Below the pieces are notes generated by a model. It was not told where the DNA came from. It ran no database searches and saw only the letters and a program-made list of their open reading frames with translations. The position numbers and the translations under genes were made by a program. Below, one piece after another: positions 16,635 through 24,644 of a stretch of DNA of 49,142 nucleotides. The stretch covers positions 1 to 49,142 of the forward strand of contig CAZRCD010000013.1 in the NCBI GenBank assembly GCA_964598485.1. Reading direction: 5' to 3'. How positions within the stretch are numbered: position 1 is the first letter of the stretch; the number at the start of each line of letters is the position of its first letter. This DNA comes from SOJA01 sp964598485. Lineage in GTDB: Archaea; Thermoproteota; Bathyarchaeia; Bathyarchaeales; Bathycorpusculaceae.

Positions 16635-17621
16635 ATGGGAGTGGTTAATCTGGAAGGCGTAAGGCTGGCTTTCGGTCCTGTTCCGTCAAGGCGGTTAGGA
16701 AAAAGCTTAGGAATAAACAACATTCCAGCAAAAACATGCTCATATTCATGTGTTTACTGCCAGTTAGGAAGAACCACTAACATGACAACAGGAAGGCAAG
16801 CCTTCTACAAGCCAGAAGACATCATCATGGAGGTCAAAAGAAAAGTTGATGAAGCAACCCTAAGAAATGAGAGGATTGATTATCTAGCTTTTGTTCCAGA
16901 CGGAGAACCAACTTTGGACATTAACCTAGGCAAGGAGATATCCATTTTAAAGCAGATTGAGATTCCAATAGCTGTTATAACCAACGCTTCGCTGATTTGG
17001 CGGAACGATGTAAAAGAAGACTTGCTGAAGGCAAACTTAGTCTCTTTAAAAGTGGATGCAGTAAACGAAGATTTGTGGAGGAGAATAAACAGACGTCATA
17101 AGAACTTGAAGTTGAACGTCATTCTAGAAGGCATAAGAGAGTTTGCAAATGAGCTTGAAGGAACAGTTATCAGTGAAACAATGCTCATCGACGACATAAA
17201 CTATGGAGATGAATTTGAGAAGGTAGCGGATTTTCTGAAACATCTGAAAAGGCTGGATAAGGCTTACATTGCTATTCCGACGAGACCGCCAGCAGAAGAG
17301 TGGGTTAAACCTGCCAAGGAAGAAACCGTGAATGCTGCTTTTCAAGTCTTCACTGAAAAACTAGGCGCGGAGAGGGTTGAGTTTTTGATAGGTTATGAGG
17401 GCAACGCTTTCGCTTTTACAGGAAGGGTTGAAGAAGACTTGCTGAGCATAACAGCAGTGCATCCTATGCGCAAAGAAGCGGTTGAAGAATTCCTGAAAAA
17501 GGCAAATGCGGATTGGCGTGTCATCGAAAAACTCTTGGAGCAAGATAAACTCATAAAGCTTGAATATGAGGGAAACAGATACTATATGAGAAGACTGCCG
17601 AGTAGAAGAAAAGTCAAGTAA
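16635..17621 (+). CDS. Radical SAM protein of the COG0731 type
   Basis: A 328-residue radical SAM enzyme. The N-terminal GPVPSRRLGKSLGINN is followed by the cluster motif CSYSCVYCQLG (CxxxCxxC) near residue 35, then VPDGEPTLD. After about residue 260 a winged-helix-like domain is predicted (ITAVHPMRKEAVEEFLKKA, then a basic wing). Relatives are often labelled wyosine-type or generic Fe-S oxidoreductases; the reaction is not known. A truncated copy of its 5' end lies at 11518. It is followed, 44 bases on, by a TlpA-like thiol protein. Confidence 0.88.
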   Translation: MGVVNLEGVRLAFGPVPSRRLGKSLGINNIPAKTCSYSCVYCQLGRTTNMTTGRQAFYKPEDIIMEVKRKVDEATLRNERIDYLAFVPDGEPTLDINLGKEISILKQIEIPIAVITNASLIWRNDVKEDLLKANLVSLKVDAVNEDLWRRINRRHKNLKLNVILEGIREFANELEGTVISETMLIDDINYGDEFEKVADFLKHLKRLDKAYIAIPTRPPAEEWVKPAKEETVNAAFQVFTEKLGAERVEFLIGYEGNAFAFTGRVEEDLLSITAVHPMRKEAVEEFLKKANADWRVIEKLLEQDKLIKLEYEGNRYYMRRLPSRRKVK

Positions 17622-17665
17622 CCTTTTTAAAAAGCGTTGCTTTTAAATGAAATGAAGGCGCTGAG

Positions 17666-18334
17666 ATGGCGAAAAAGAAGAAGAAAAAGGAAAGCTGGAA
17701 AGAAAAAAGACGTCAAGCAGCCATAAAACATCAGAAGGCATTAGAAGCTGAACGCTTAAGAAGAGAAAGAGAACCCAAAAAAAGCAAAGGCTGGTCCAAA
17801 GCCAAAATCTTTGGTGTAGCATTCATGTTTTTAGTGATAATAGGAATTTACGGCGCTTGGCAATACACGTTACCATCATCAAATAACAATCCAAACACCA
17901 ATAAGCAAGAGGCACCTCTCTTTGCATTAAACGACTTGAACGGGAACACGGTCGCGCTTAAAAACCTGACAGGGAAAGTTGTAATCCTCAATTTCTTTGA
18001 CACTCACTGTCCACCATGCATAAATGAAATTCCATATTTGAAAGAACTTCGTGAACAGCACAACATTGGCAGTCTTGTGATACTATCCATAGATGTCGAT
18101 CCCTATCATGACACAGTCGAGCTTCTTCAGCAATTTAGAGATGACCAACAAATCACTTGGCCGATTCTTGTGGGTACAGCTAACGTCGCTGATGATTACA
18201 GTATTCAGTATACTCCTACCACAGTGTTAGTTGATAAACAGGGTTCTATATACGAGACGCCAATTATTGGATGGGACGTAAACAGTAGTCCTTCAGAATT
18301 ATCAACTAAAATAGAATACTTATTGAGTAGCTAA
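17666..18334 (+). CDS. Membrane-anchored TlpA/ResA-like thiol-disulfide protein
   Basis: The 222 residues comprise a very basic N-terminus (residues 1-48), one membrane segment (about 50-68, FGVAFMFLVIIGIYGAW) and an external thioredoxin-like domain. The domain has HCPPC (FFDTHCPPCINEIP) near residue 115 and a YTPTTVLVD cis-proline loop. It probably reduces or isomerises disulfides outside the cell. Next come a tiny CxxC membrane protein and a NapH-like ferredoxin, which could move electrons across the membrane to it. Confidence 0.9.
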   Translation: MAKKKKKKESWKEKRRQAAIKHQKALEAERLRREREPKKSKGWSKAKIFGVAFMFLVIIGIYGAWQYTLPSSNNNPNTNKQEAPLFALNDLNGNTVALKNLTGKVVILNFFDTHCPPCINEIPYLKELREQHNIGSLVILSIDVDPYHDTVELLQQFRDDQQITWPILVGTANVADDYSIQYTPTTVLVDKQGSIYETPIIGWDVNSSPSELSTKIEYLLSS

Positions 18335-18358
18335 TGCGTGTACATAGGAGAAGATAAA

Positions 18359-18475
18359 TTGAAACTTCCATTGTTAGCAGTTTTTCTGGCGTTTATGGTT
18401 TTAGGAGCAAACGATTATCCTGTAATACAAATGTTTGTAAAAATAATATGTACTTCTTGTATAGGCTTAGGTTAG
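18359..18475 (+). CDS. Tiny CxxC membrane protein
   Basis: This 38-residue frame starts at TTG with GGAG nine bases upstream (MKLPLLAVFLAFMVLGANDY) and ends with IICTSCIGLG. It is one hydrophobic helix with a CTSC pair near the membrane face. It lies between the TlpA-like gene and the NapH-like gene, whose start overlaps its last 28 bases. Its position suggests a thiol relay between the two. It is too small for default gene calling. Confidence 0.5.
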   Translation: MKLPLLAVFLAFMVLGANDYPVIQMFVKIICTSCIGLG

Positions 18476-19260
18476 GCGGCGACCTAAACTTGAAATTAAG
18501 AGATACAAGAAGACTTACACAGATTGCTGCTTTAGTTGTTTCTAATTTGGGGTTTTTCCGCATTCTGCAAACAGGTTTTGTTTGTCCCTTTCTTTATTGT
18601 TATGGTTGCCCTTTTGCTGCTTTCGGTTGTCCAATAGGTGTAATTCAAAACTTTATAATGTATAGGCAGGTTCCATTGTTTGCAATTGGGTCGCTTGGAG
18701 TTTACGGAACGCTTCTTGGAAGGGCTTTTTGTGGTTGGGCTTGTCCTTTCGGGGCTTTACATGATTTGCTCAGTTATTTGAGAGGTGATAAAAACTTTAA
18801 AGTTAGACCGTTTTGGTACACAAAGTTCATTGTGTTATTCATCGTGCTGGTAGCGGCATGGTATGCCATGGATACTGTTTTCTGTAAGTATTGTCCGTCA
18901 GGTTCCCTTTTCGGAGCCATACCTTTCCGTATACTTAATCCGGGCGTCTCAATCGGCCAACCTTTTTACATTCACATGCTCACGCTTGTTTTAACGATTG
19001 TTTTGGCTTTGCTGATTAGTCGTTTCTGGTGTCGCTATTTATGTCCAATGGGAGCAATTGCTGGAGCATTCAACAAGGTAAGCATGGTGAACATAAGCCT
19101 AGATGAAAAGAGATGCAAAAAATGCAATGTCTGCCTTGAGGCATGTGTAATGGGAATAACAAAATTGGAGGATGTTGGAAGTTCAACAGACTGTATATTG
19201 TGCGGCAGATGCATCGAAGCTTGCCCCCTAAAGGCTTTAAGTTTCTCAATTAAAAAGTAA
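18448..19260 (+). CDS. NapH/CcoG-like membrane 4Fe-4S protein
   Basis: A 270-residue protein with four or five membrane helices. Repeated CxxxCP sites of the 4Fe-4S-binding NapH/RnfA-like family are present (FCGWACPFGALHD near residue 92, FCKYCPSGS near 148, FWCRYLCPMGAI near 193). Two C-terminal clusters follow (CKKCNVCLEACVM and CILCGRCIEACPL). It probably carries electrons across or along the membrane, here plausibly to the TlpA-like thiol protein. The ATG at 18448 overlaps the tiny CxxC gene; a TTG near 18490 is an alternative start. Confidence 0.85.
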   Translation: MYFLYRLRLGGDLNLKLRDTRRLTQIAALVVSNLGFFRILQTGFVCPFLYCYGCPFAAFGCPIGVIQNFIMYRQVPLFAIGSLGVYGTLLGRAFCGWACPFGALHDLLSYLRGDKNFKVRPFWYTKFIVLFIVLVAAWYAMDTVFCKYCPSGSLFGAIPFRILNPGVSIGQPFYIHMLTLVLTIVLALLISRFWCRYLCPMGAIAGAFNKVSMVNISLDEKRCKKCNVCLEACVMGITKLEDVGSSTDCILCGRCIEACPLKALSFSIKK

Positions 19261-19276
19261 GTGTGGCGACTGCGTC

Positions 19277-19696
19277 ATGTACGGGAAAGGTGAATTAAAA
19301 TTTATTGGCGTTGTTGAAAGTGCAGGTGAAAACGAGGCTAAGGTGCGGGTTTTTCCAGAGTTCTGTGATGCACTGAAAGGGATTAACGGCTTTTCCCACA
19401 TAATAATTCTTTATTGGATTCATTTACGAGATAATGAAAAAGAGAGAAGCATATTACAGGTTGTTCCGAGAGGACGTGCAAAAGGTGTGAAGGTCGGCGT
19501 CTTCGCTTGTCGAAGCCCGTCTAGACCGAATCCGATAGGCTTGTGCGTTGTAAAATTGATGAAAGTTGAAGACTGTGTCTTAATTGTGAAAGGACTAGAC
19601 GCGTTTGAAGGTTCGCCGATAATTGATGTTAAACCATACATTCAAAAAAGAGACGCTGTTCCTAAAGCTTATACTCCAGAATGGCTATCAAACTAA
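19277..19696 (+). CDS. trmO: TrmO-type tRNA N6-threonylcarbamoyladenosine methyltransferase
   Basis: A 139-residue single-domain member of the TsaA/UPF0066 (TrmO) family, with GVVESAGENEAKVRVFPEF, FSHIIILYWIHLRD and the signature VGVFACRSPSRPNPIGLCVV near residue 75. TrmO methylates N6 of t6A37 in tRNA using SAM. The extra C-terminal domain of E. coli TrmO is absent, as is usual in archaea. It begins 16 bases after the NapH-like gene. Archaeal members are often found in gene clusters with MBL-fold and NifX-like genes, as here. Confidence 0.88.
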   Translation: MYGKGELKFIGVVESAGENEAKVRVFPEFCDALKGINGFSHIIILYWIHLRDNEKERSILQVVPRGRAKGVKVGVFACRSPSRPNPIGLCVVKLMKVEDCVLIVKGLDAFEGSPIIDVKPYIQKRDAVPKAYTPEWLSN

Positions 19697-19706
19697 CAAA
19701 CGGAAG

Positions 19707-20453
19707 ATGAAAAGAATGAAAGAAGTAACCTCGGTTAAAATAACAACAATTGTGGACAATGACGTTTGGGAAAAAAGTTTATCCTCAACTTGGGGAATCT
19801 CATTCTATGTTGAAACGTTCAAAGAAAACGAAAAGCACACGGTTTTGATGGATACAAGTGGTTCCTTCGAAACATTCCATAAAAACGCCTCAAAACTAGG
19901 CATAGACCTAACAGCAGTTGAAGCAGTATTCATTTCTCATTGGCATGGAGACCACATGGGAGCCTTAAACCAAGTCCTACCATTAATAAAGCATTCAGTT
20001 CCAGTTTATGTTCCATCAGCAAACTCTTCCGGAATAAGAGAGATAAAAAACGCAAACGGAAAACCAGTTGTATGCTCTGAACCAACAGAATTTATAGAAG
20101 GCTTAATGTCAACAGGTAAAATGCCAACGGGAATAAGCGAGCACTCGCTCATAATCAACGTTAAAGACAAGGGCTTGGTTGTTTTGACTGGTTGCAGCCA
20201 TCCAGGAATAATCAACATTCTAAAACGTGCAAGAGAAGTTTCAGGCGTAAATAAAGTATATGCGGTTATGGGAGGCTTCCACATCTCAGGCACAAACGTA
20301 GGCGTAAGAGTAGGCGAGTTCCTAAAAGAATTAAACGTTGAAATTGCTTCTCCATGCCACTGCACAGGTTACGATGCAAGAAACGGAATAGCAAAGGTTG
20401 TTGGAGAAAAATACGTCAAAATCGGCTCTGGAAAAATCATAACAATCGGTTAA
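19707..20453 (+). CDS. MBL-fold hydrolase, dihydropterin phosphate synthase-like
   Basis: About 248 residues with a metallo-beta-lactamase fold. The metal site HWHGDHMGAL lies near residue 74, LTGCSHPGIINI near 159, GGFHISG near 189 and SPCHCTGYDA near 215. This subfamily includes the archaeal enzyme making the dihydropterin-ribofuranosylaminobenzene phosphate intermediate of methanopterin, but many members have other functions. The start at 19707 or 19716 is preferred because the longer frame overlaps TrmO. A truncated paralogue lies at 1716. Confidence 0.85.
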   Translation: MKRMKEVTSVKITTIVDNDVWEKSLSSTWGISFYVETFKENEKHTVLMDTSGSFETFHKNASKLGIDLTAVEAVFISHWHGDHMGALNQVLPLIKHSVPVYVPSANSSGIREIKNANGKPVVCSEPTEFIEGLMSTGKMPTGISEHSLIINVKDKGLVVLTGCSHPGIINILKRAREVSGVNKVYAVMGGFHISGTNVGVRVGEFLKELNVEIASPCHCTGYDARNGIAKVVGEKYVKIGSGKIITIG

Positions 20454-20532
20454 CAATCCAAGCTTAAATCAACTGGCGTACAACTCAGAAAGTTTAGAGA
20501 AAGTAAGTGCGGGTATGAAACATGCAAAAGCA

Positions 20533-20958
20533 TCAAATACGCGTGTTACGTTTAAGCTGCTTGTGTCGGCTTACCCTTTCAACCATAACGCAAACTCCAT
20601 GAATAACGTCCATGCCGTTTTCCCTACAGAAATTAATCGCTGTTTCAGACTCTGAACCAGGCTGCATCCACACTTTTTTTATTCCAAGCCTTTTACAAGT
20701 TCTGATTACTTTTTCCGTTACTTTTGGCGGAACCACCAAATCAGCAACATCTGGCTTTACAGGCAAAGCCTCAAGGCTTGGATAACACTTGTCACCTAAA
20801 ATTTCATTTGTATTTGGATTCACGGGATGGACTCTATACCCAGCGTTCCGCAGGTCTCTGTAAACTTGATGACCGTATTTCTTAGGGTTTCTGCTGGCGC
20901 CTACGACTGCAAACACGTTTTTCTTGTTCAGAAACTCGATAATCAGTTTTTCATCCAT
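20533..20958 (-). CDS. CoA-binding domain protein (YccU-like)
   Basis: A 141-residue Rossmann protein of the CoA_binding_2 family. It has FAVVGASRNPKKYGHQVYRD near residue 17, VHPVNPNTNEILG, DLVVPPKVTEKVI and KKVWMQPGSES. Such stand-alone domains bind CoA or related nucleotides; no enzymatic role is established. It is transcribed on its own and convergent with the MBL-fold gene. Confidence 0.85.
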   Translation of the reverse strand: MDEKLIIEFLNKKNVFAVVGASRNPKKYGHQVYRDLRNAGYRVHPVNPNTNEILGDKCYPSLEALPVKPDVADLVVPPKVTEKVIRTCKRLGIKKVWMQPGSESETAINFCRENGMDVIHGVCVMVERVSRHKQLKRNTRI

Positions 20959-21039
20959 ACTCGCTTTGCCTCTGTTTATTCTTTAAACATCTACGCTACA
21001 AACACTGTTAGCTTTGTTTTTCCGAATTTTAAGGTTTGC

Positions 21040-21396
21040 TCAGGCTTTTTCAGCTTTCAATTTTGATAGAGCTTCTTTGATAGAATCTGCAACCTTTATG
21101 TTAGGTTTAACTGAAACTTTCTTTATGTCGTGCTGCTCAAGCAAACTTGAGGCACCAGGACCAAGCTCACCAGAGATTACTAAGTTTACTTTAACGTCTG
21201 CTAACGTCTTTACCGCAACCGGCCCAGAACCATATTCATAGGAAGCAGCTGGATTATCAATTACCTTCACGTTCTTAACCTCGCCATCCTCAATGTCCAC
21301 TATAGTAAAAGTTTTTGCTTTGCCGAAAACTTCGGAAACAACGTCTTCCAAACCTTTGTGTTTTTTTGTTGCAACAGCTATTTTCAACTTTACCAT
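21040..21396 (-). CDS. NifX-like (Fe-Mo cofactor type) protein
   Basis: About 118 residues with the NifX/NifB-C fold (KIAVATKKHKGLEDVVSEVF, FTIVDIEDGEVKNVKV, VNLVISGELGPGASSLLEQ). It is the third such protein in the window. The ATG at 21396 (MVKLKIAV) is preferred to a TTG nine bases earlier. It lies beside the DUF5320 protein and the DUF134 regulator, a set frequently found together in anaerobes with Mrp-type ATPases. Confidence 0.85.
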   Translation of the reverse strand: MVKLKIAVATKKHKGLEDVVSEVFGKAKTFTIVDIEDGEVKNVKVIDNPAASYEYGSGPVAVKTLADVKVNLVISGELGPGASSLLEQHDIKKVSVKPNIKVADSIKEALSKLKAEKA

Positions 21397-21585
21397 ACTA
21401 CTCAACTCTTAACTAACGCTTGATTTAGGAATGTGAAATTCTAATGGCAGGGAAGGTTAGAGTGAAGAGCTTTCCCATGGAAACTCTTCACATTCTGGGC
21501 AGTCAGGCGGTTTTGGGACTTGTTAAGTAACTCTTGTTATTTGTGGGCAGTTGGCGCATTAACTTTATTGGTGAGTTCGATAGTT

Positions 21586-22026
21586 TCACGGTCCAGATGG
21601 TTGCTGTTTTCCCTGTTCACTTCGCGTCTTTAACTCTTTAATTCTCGCTTCAATTTCGTTCATTTCTCTTTCGAGGTCGGCTTTTTCTGCTTCTAACCCT
21701 TTCTTGTATTCTTCTATTGCTGCGAGTTCCTGTTCTGGAGATTGTGGTGGTGCTGTTGGCGGATATATTGGCGGTGGATATGCGTATTGCTGTGGCGGGT
21801 ATTGCTGTGGTGCATAAGCGTATGGATATTGCGCCGGGTAACCTCTCCATCCTCCGCCCCATCCTCTACCGTAGCCTCTGCCCCATCCTCTGCCGAAACC
21901 TCTGCCATATCCAGTTGTTGGATTCATGAATCCGGGAACAGGATAACCTGCGCAGTAGCCTGCTGCTCTTCCAGTCATGGGTCCTAAACCCCAAGGTCCT
22001 GTTCTGTCTCCTCTTGGCATTTTCAT
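21586..22026 (-). CDS. DUF5320 protein
   Basis: A 146-residue protein starting MPRGDRTGPWGLGPMTGRAA, the DUF5320 signature. A Gly/Arg-rich stretch (YGRGFGRGWGRGYGRGWGGG) and a Pro/Tyr/Gln-rich linker follow, with a coiled coil at residues about 95-135. Its function is unknown. Relatives sit next to NifX-like, Mrp and DUF134 genes. It is divergent from the DUF134 gene across a 108-base shared control region. CACCTC before the ATG (GAGGTG on its strand) is a good ribosome site. Confidence 0.88.
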   Translation of the reverse strand: MKMPRGDRTGPWGLGPMTGRAAGYCAGYPVPGFMNPTTGYGRGFGRGWGRGYGRGWGGGWRGYPAQYPYAYAPQQYPPQQYAYPPPIYPPTAPPQSPEQELAAIEEYKKGLEAEKADLEREMNEIEARIKELKTRSEQGKQQPSGP

Positions 22027-22040
22027 TTTTCACCTCTATT

Positions 22041-22095
22041 TTCGTGTTTATGCACGTTTATCATTTATGCGAATATGCACAGAAATATATAAAAG
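22041..22095. promoter_or_regulatory. Divergent DUF5320/DUF134 control region
   Basis: Three spaced TTATGC-type repeats occur (GTTTATGCAC at 22047, ATTTATGCGA at 22063, AATATGCAC at 22072), followed by the TATA-like GAAATATATAAAAG (22082-22095) for the DUF134 gene. The repeats are good candidates for a DUF134 binding site controlling both genes; this is inferred. Confidence 0.45.
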
Positions 22096-22134
22096 TTCCG
22101 CCGAGACATACATAAACAGAACAAGGGAAAACCG

Positions 22135-22434
22135 ATGTGGCGACAAGGACGCAGAAGACGCGGCAGAAGAGGAAGATTCCCAAAACCCGTTACGCTAGGA
22201 ATGACTCCGCCAATAACAGGCTTGACTCCAAACCCACCGAGAAACCTAGCACCAATATTTATAGACAGAGCAGAACTGGAAGCCTTCAGACTCGTAGACT
22301 TGGAAGACCTATCACAAGAAGAAGCAGGACAAAGAATGGGTGTCTCAAGAGGAACAATCTGGAGGCTCCTACAAAGCGCAAGAAAAAAAACAGCACAAGC
22401 ACTCACAGAAGGAAGACCCTTACAAATAGTTTAG
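22135..22434 (+). CDS. DUF134 helix-turn-helix regulator
   Basis: A 99-residue protein. After a basic tail (RRRGRRGRFP) it has IFIDRAELEAFRLVDLEDLS and QEEAGQRMGVSRGTIWRLLQ, the DUF134 signature with a sigma-70 region 4-like HTH. Family members regulate neighbouring redox or metal-cofactor genes. Divergent pairing with DUF5320 and NifX fits this. Confidence 0.9.
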   Translation: MWRQGRRRRGRRGRFPKPVTLGMTPPITGLTPNPPRNLAPIFIDRAELEAFRLVDLEDLSQEEAGQRMGVSRGTIWRLLQSARKKTAQALTEGRPLQIV

Positions 22435-22650
22435 GAAACGGAATAAACCATCGCTTTTATCTTGAATAGGCTAAAACTTGCTTATTCTTTTGAGTTTTGG
22501 ACAATTTTATAATATTGATGTGGTGGGTTAGGTTCACATACACGTTTATAATCCACATTTTTGTTGCACGTGGGGTTTGAAAGCTAATGGAATAAATGCC
22601 TACTGAATTTTATGGCAAGGAGCCGCTTGTTCTAGCGGTAGCTGTTCTTT
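22435..22650. other. Intergenic, no feature seen
   Basis: This A/T-rich stretch lies between the DUF134 gene and the toxin gene. No ORF, repeat or RNA is recognised. Confidence 0.3.
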
Positions 22651-22920
22651 TCAGAACATCTTTGAGAAGTCGCTGTAGACTTTTTTTCTATGTCCAATGA
22701 ACAATACGACCACTTGACTCTTATCTCTGTAAATTTCATAAATGGCCCTGTAGTCGCCGATTCTTAGGCTCCAGAAGTTGGAGTACTTTAAGGGTTTTCC
22801 AGCTCGTTCTGGACTATCTTCCAGTTCCCTTAGTTTTCTTATTATCCTTGATCTTATTGGTTTTTGAATTTTCTCGAGGGCTTTAGCGGCCTTGGGATGT
22901 AGAAGGATGGTAAAAACCAC
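22651..22920 (-). CDS. RelE/ParE-family toxin
   Basis: An 89-residue RelE/ParE-superfamily protein (ILLHPKAAKALEKIQKPI, LKYSNFWSLRIGDYRAIYEI, VVVLFIGHRKKVY). The conserved Arg in LRIGDYRAIY and the C-terminal HRKKVY match mRNA-interferase members. It starts with GTG overlapping the stop of the antitoxin gene, a normal antitoxin-first arrangement. Confidence 0.9.
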   Translation of the reverse strand: MVFTILLHPKAAKALEKIQKPIRSRIIRKLRELEDSPERAGKPLKYSNFWSLRIGDYRAIYEIYRDKSQVVVLFIGHRKKVYSDFSKMF

Positions 22921-23138
22921 TAAAATTCCTCTAGGGGAATAAGAATCTCGGGATGTTTCTTTGCTTCTTCGCTTCGGCTCAGCAGCATCTTGAAGAATTG
23001 ACGGGTTTTTTCCCTTTCCTCATAAAGGCTTATGATTGTTTTTATGGCGTCGCTTCGACTCTTGAAACGTCCCTCCGCTACCCATCTGTCTATTTCTTCG
23101 AGAGCTTTTTGAGATAACCTAAGTTGAACTTGAGTCAC
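22920..23138 (-). CDS. Ribbon-helix-helix antitoxin
   Basis: From the GTG at 23138 this gives 72 residues: an RHH N-terminus (VTQVQLRLSQKALEEIDRWV, then FKSRSDAIKTIISLYEE) and a charged C-terminus that would wrap the toxin. The GTG is chosen because GGTGG lies 4 bases upstream and because the longer open frame would read through the palindromic operator. It partners the RelE-like toxin downstream and probably represses the operon. Confidence 0.85.
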   Translation of the reverse strand: MTQVQLRLSQKALEEIDRWVAEGRFKSRSDAIKTIISLYEEREKTRQFFKMLLSRSEEAKKHPEILIPLEEF

Positions 23139-23147
23139 CAAACCACC

Positions 23148-23165
23148 GTAAACAATACTGTTTAC
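23148..23165. promoter_or_regulatory. Palindromic operator GTAAACA-N4-TGTTTAC
   Basis: A perfect 7-base inverted repeat lies 10 bases before the antitoxin start codon, in the position expected for autorepression by an RHH dimer. Confidence 0.7.
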
Positions 23166-23362
23166 AAAACATTTAAACGTTTCCCTAAAATCCAAACAAG
23201 CAAGGGCAAGGAGTGGTAATAGCTTAAACACCTATCCAATGTCTAAGACCTTAAATGAGAAAAGTTTGGCGTCGGTGAGTAGGTTCAAACCTCGGTTTAA
23301 ATTCTCGGAATTTTAGCTCCAATGATAATGCGTTAAGAATTTGAACATGGCAGGTTTGTGTT

Positions 23363-24130
23363 TCACGTCTGACGTATCTTCGCTAAGAATTTGGTGATAT
23401 GAGGGAGCACTAAGTGTCTTTGGGTCATGACTTCAACGTGACTGAGGCCGGGAAAGGAGATGAAGGTTGCATTGGCCATACTCTTGACGCACTCCTTTGC
23501 GCCAGCGTAAAGGGGGTCAGCTTCGCCGACAAAAACCAGACACGGCATAGTCATTGTCGGCAAGACATCTTCAAGACTGAGTCGCCAGTGCTTGGCCGAC
23601 AAAAGGGCAGCGATAGCCTCATAGTCGTTGGCTGCCAGATGAGCCTTCGTCTCAGGCGTCATCTTCATCCCAGCTTTCTCCCACGCCTTAATCACGGCGT
23701 CCTTCCCCCTCTTGAAAAGCTGGAGATCAGTATCAAGTTCATTCGAATCCCACAAATACGGGTGTGCGCCGCCTATAATTAGAGAGTAAAAGCGCTCGGG
23801 AGCATACTTTGCAATGCCAAAGCCTATCCGTCCACCCATTGAGTAACCGAGAAAGTGAGCCTTGCTGATATTTAGATCGTCCAGCACTGCAGCAATGTCA
23901 GCCACCAACAACTTCAACTCATACACTTATGGATCATGAGGCTTATCGCTGGCACCATGTCCCCGGGCGTCTATCAAGATAAGATTGTAGTCATTCTTTA
24001 GAGGGTCTACATAACCACATCTATGCCAACTCTTCAGGTTACCAGAATACCCGTGCAAGAGCATCAGCGGCGGTCCATCGCCTTCAACTTCGTAATGGAT
24101 GCGAACTCCCTGATTATTAGCATAGGGCAT
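23363..24130 (-). pseudogene. Alpha/beta hydrolase interrupted by an in-frame TAA
   Basis: The N-terminal part (from ATG 24130, GGTGAA upstream) has LMLLHGYSGNLKSW (oxyanion loop) and ILIDARGHGASDKPHD. The C-terminal part has the nucleophile elbow AHFLGYSMGGRIGFG, FVGEADPLY (acid) and SHVEVMTQR (catalytic His). Both are in the same frame, separated only by a TAA at 23927-23929, where relatives often have a Glu codon (GAA). Together they make about 255 residues, a normal length. It is either a recent nonsense pseudogene or a sequence error. Confidence 0.85.
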
Positions 24131-24232
24131 AATCTTCACCAAGCTTGATTTTTAGGCCACACTATATAGCTCTTTTGAGGTTTTGTACGCACAAAGAGAA
24201 CCGAGAATTTAAACGCCAGCCGCGAATTCTAG

Positions 24233-24315
24233 TGCGGGGGGTGGGGTTCGAACCCACGAACGCCTACGCGACAAGGTCCTAAGCCTTGCTCCTTTGACCA
24301 CTCGGACACCCCCGC
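24233..24315 (-). tRNA. tRNA-Leu (anticodon TAG)
   Basis: A class II tRNA with acceptor GCGGGGG/CCCCCGC, anticodon stem CAAGG/CCTTG around the loop CTTAGGA, a long variable arm, and T-arm GTGGGTTCGAACCCCAC. CCA is not encoded. No intron is seen. Confidence 0.93.
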
Positions 24316-24426
24316 GCAACTGTCAGATTCAAAACTGAAATATCAATCCCTTTTATATTTATTTAACCGTAAGGCTGAAAATCCTTAAAACATAAAAAAC
24401 TGCTTTAACACTAATAGTCATGATGT

Positions 24427-24500
24427 GCCTCGGTGGCCTAGCCTGGTTGGGCATCGCCTTGGTAAGGCGGCGGTCGCGGGTTCAAATCCCGCCCGAGGCT
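24427..24500 (+). tRNA. tRNA-Thr (anticodon GGT)
   Basis: The acceptor is GCCTCGG/CCGAGGC, the anticodon loop TTGGTAA is closed by TCGCC/GGCGG, and the T-arm is CGCGGGTTCAAATCCCG. CCA follows at 24501-24503, so it may be genome-encoded. Its 3' end resembles a sequence at 25351 beside an integrase remnant. Confidence 0.93.
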
Positions 24501-24579
24501 CCATTTTTCTGGAATAAAGTTTGGATTAGGCTTTTTCGTTTGTGTATGGAATTTGTGTATATTCTTTAGGCAAGTTTTT

Positions 24580-24593
24580 CCCCGCGCGCGGGG
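24580..24593. promoter_or_regulatory. CCCCGCGCGCGGGG palindrome before an Lrp gene
   Basis: This perfect 14-base palindrome lies about 50 bases before the Lrp-type regulator. It may be an operator or terminator stem, or a relative of the GC-alternating motif. Confidence 0.4.
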
Positions 24594-24644
24594 GCACACT
24601 CAAATGCGAAAGATTATTATTGTATCCGTTGCGTATTGAACGTT

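Noticed and set aside
21430..21530. A short reverse frame with CPECEEFPWE resembling a zinc ribbon
   Set aside because: A stop codon lies directly upstream and no start codon is available. It could be a fragment but is too short to support.
23260..23330. A T-arm-like GGTTCAAACC resembling part of a tRNA
   Set aside because: No matching acceptor, D-arm or anticodon stem could be formed around it.
23927..23929. Possible recoding of the hydrolase stop as pyrrolysine or selenocysteine
   Set aside because: The codon is TAA. Pyrrolysine uses TAG and selenocysteine uses TGA, so recoding is not supported.
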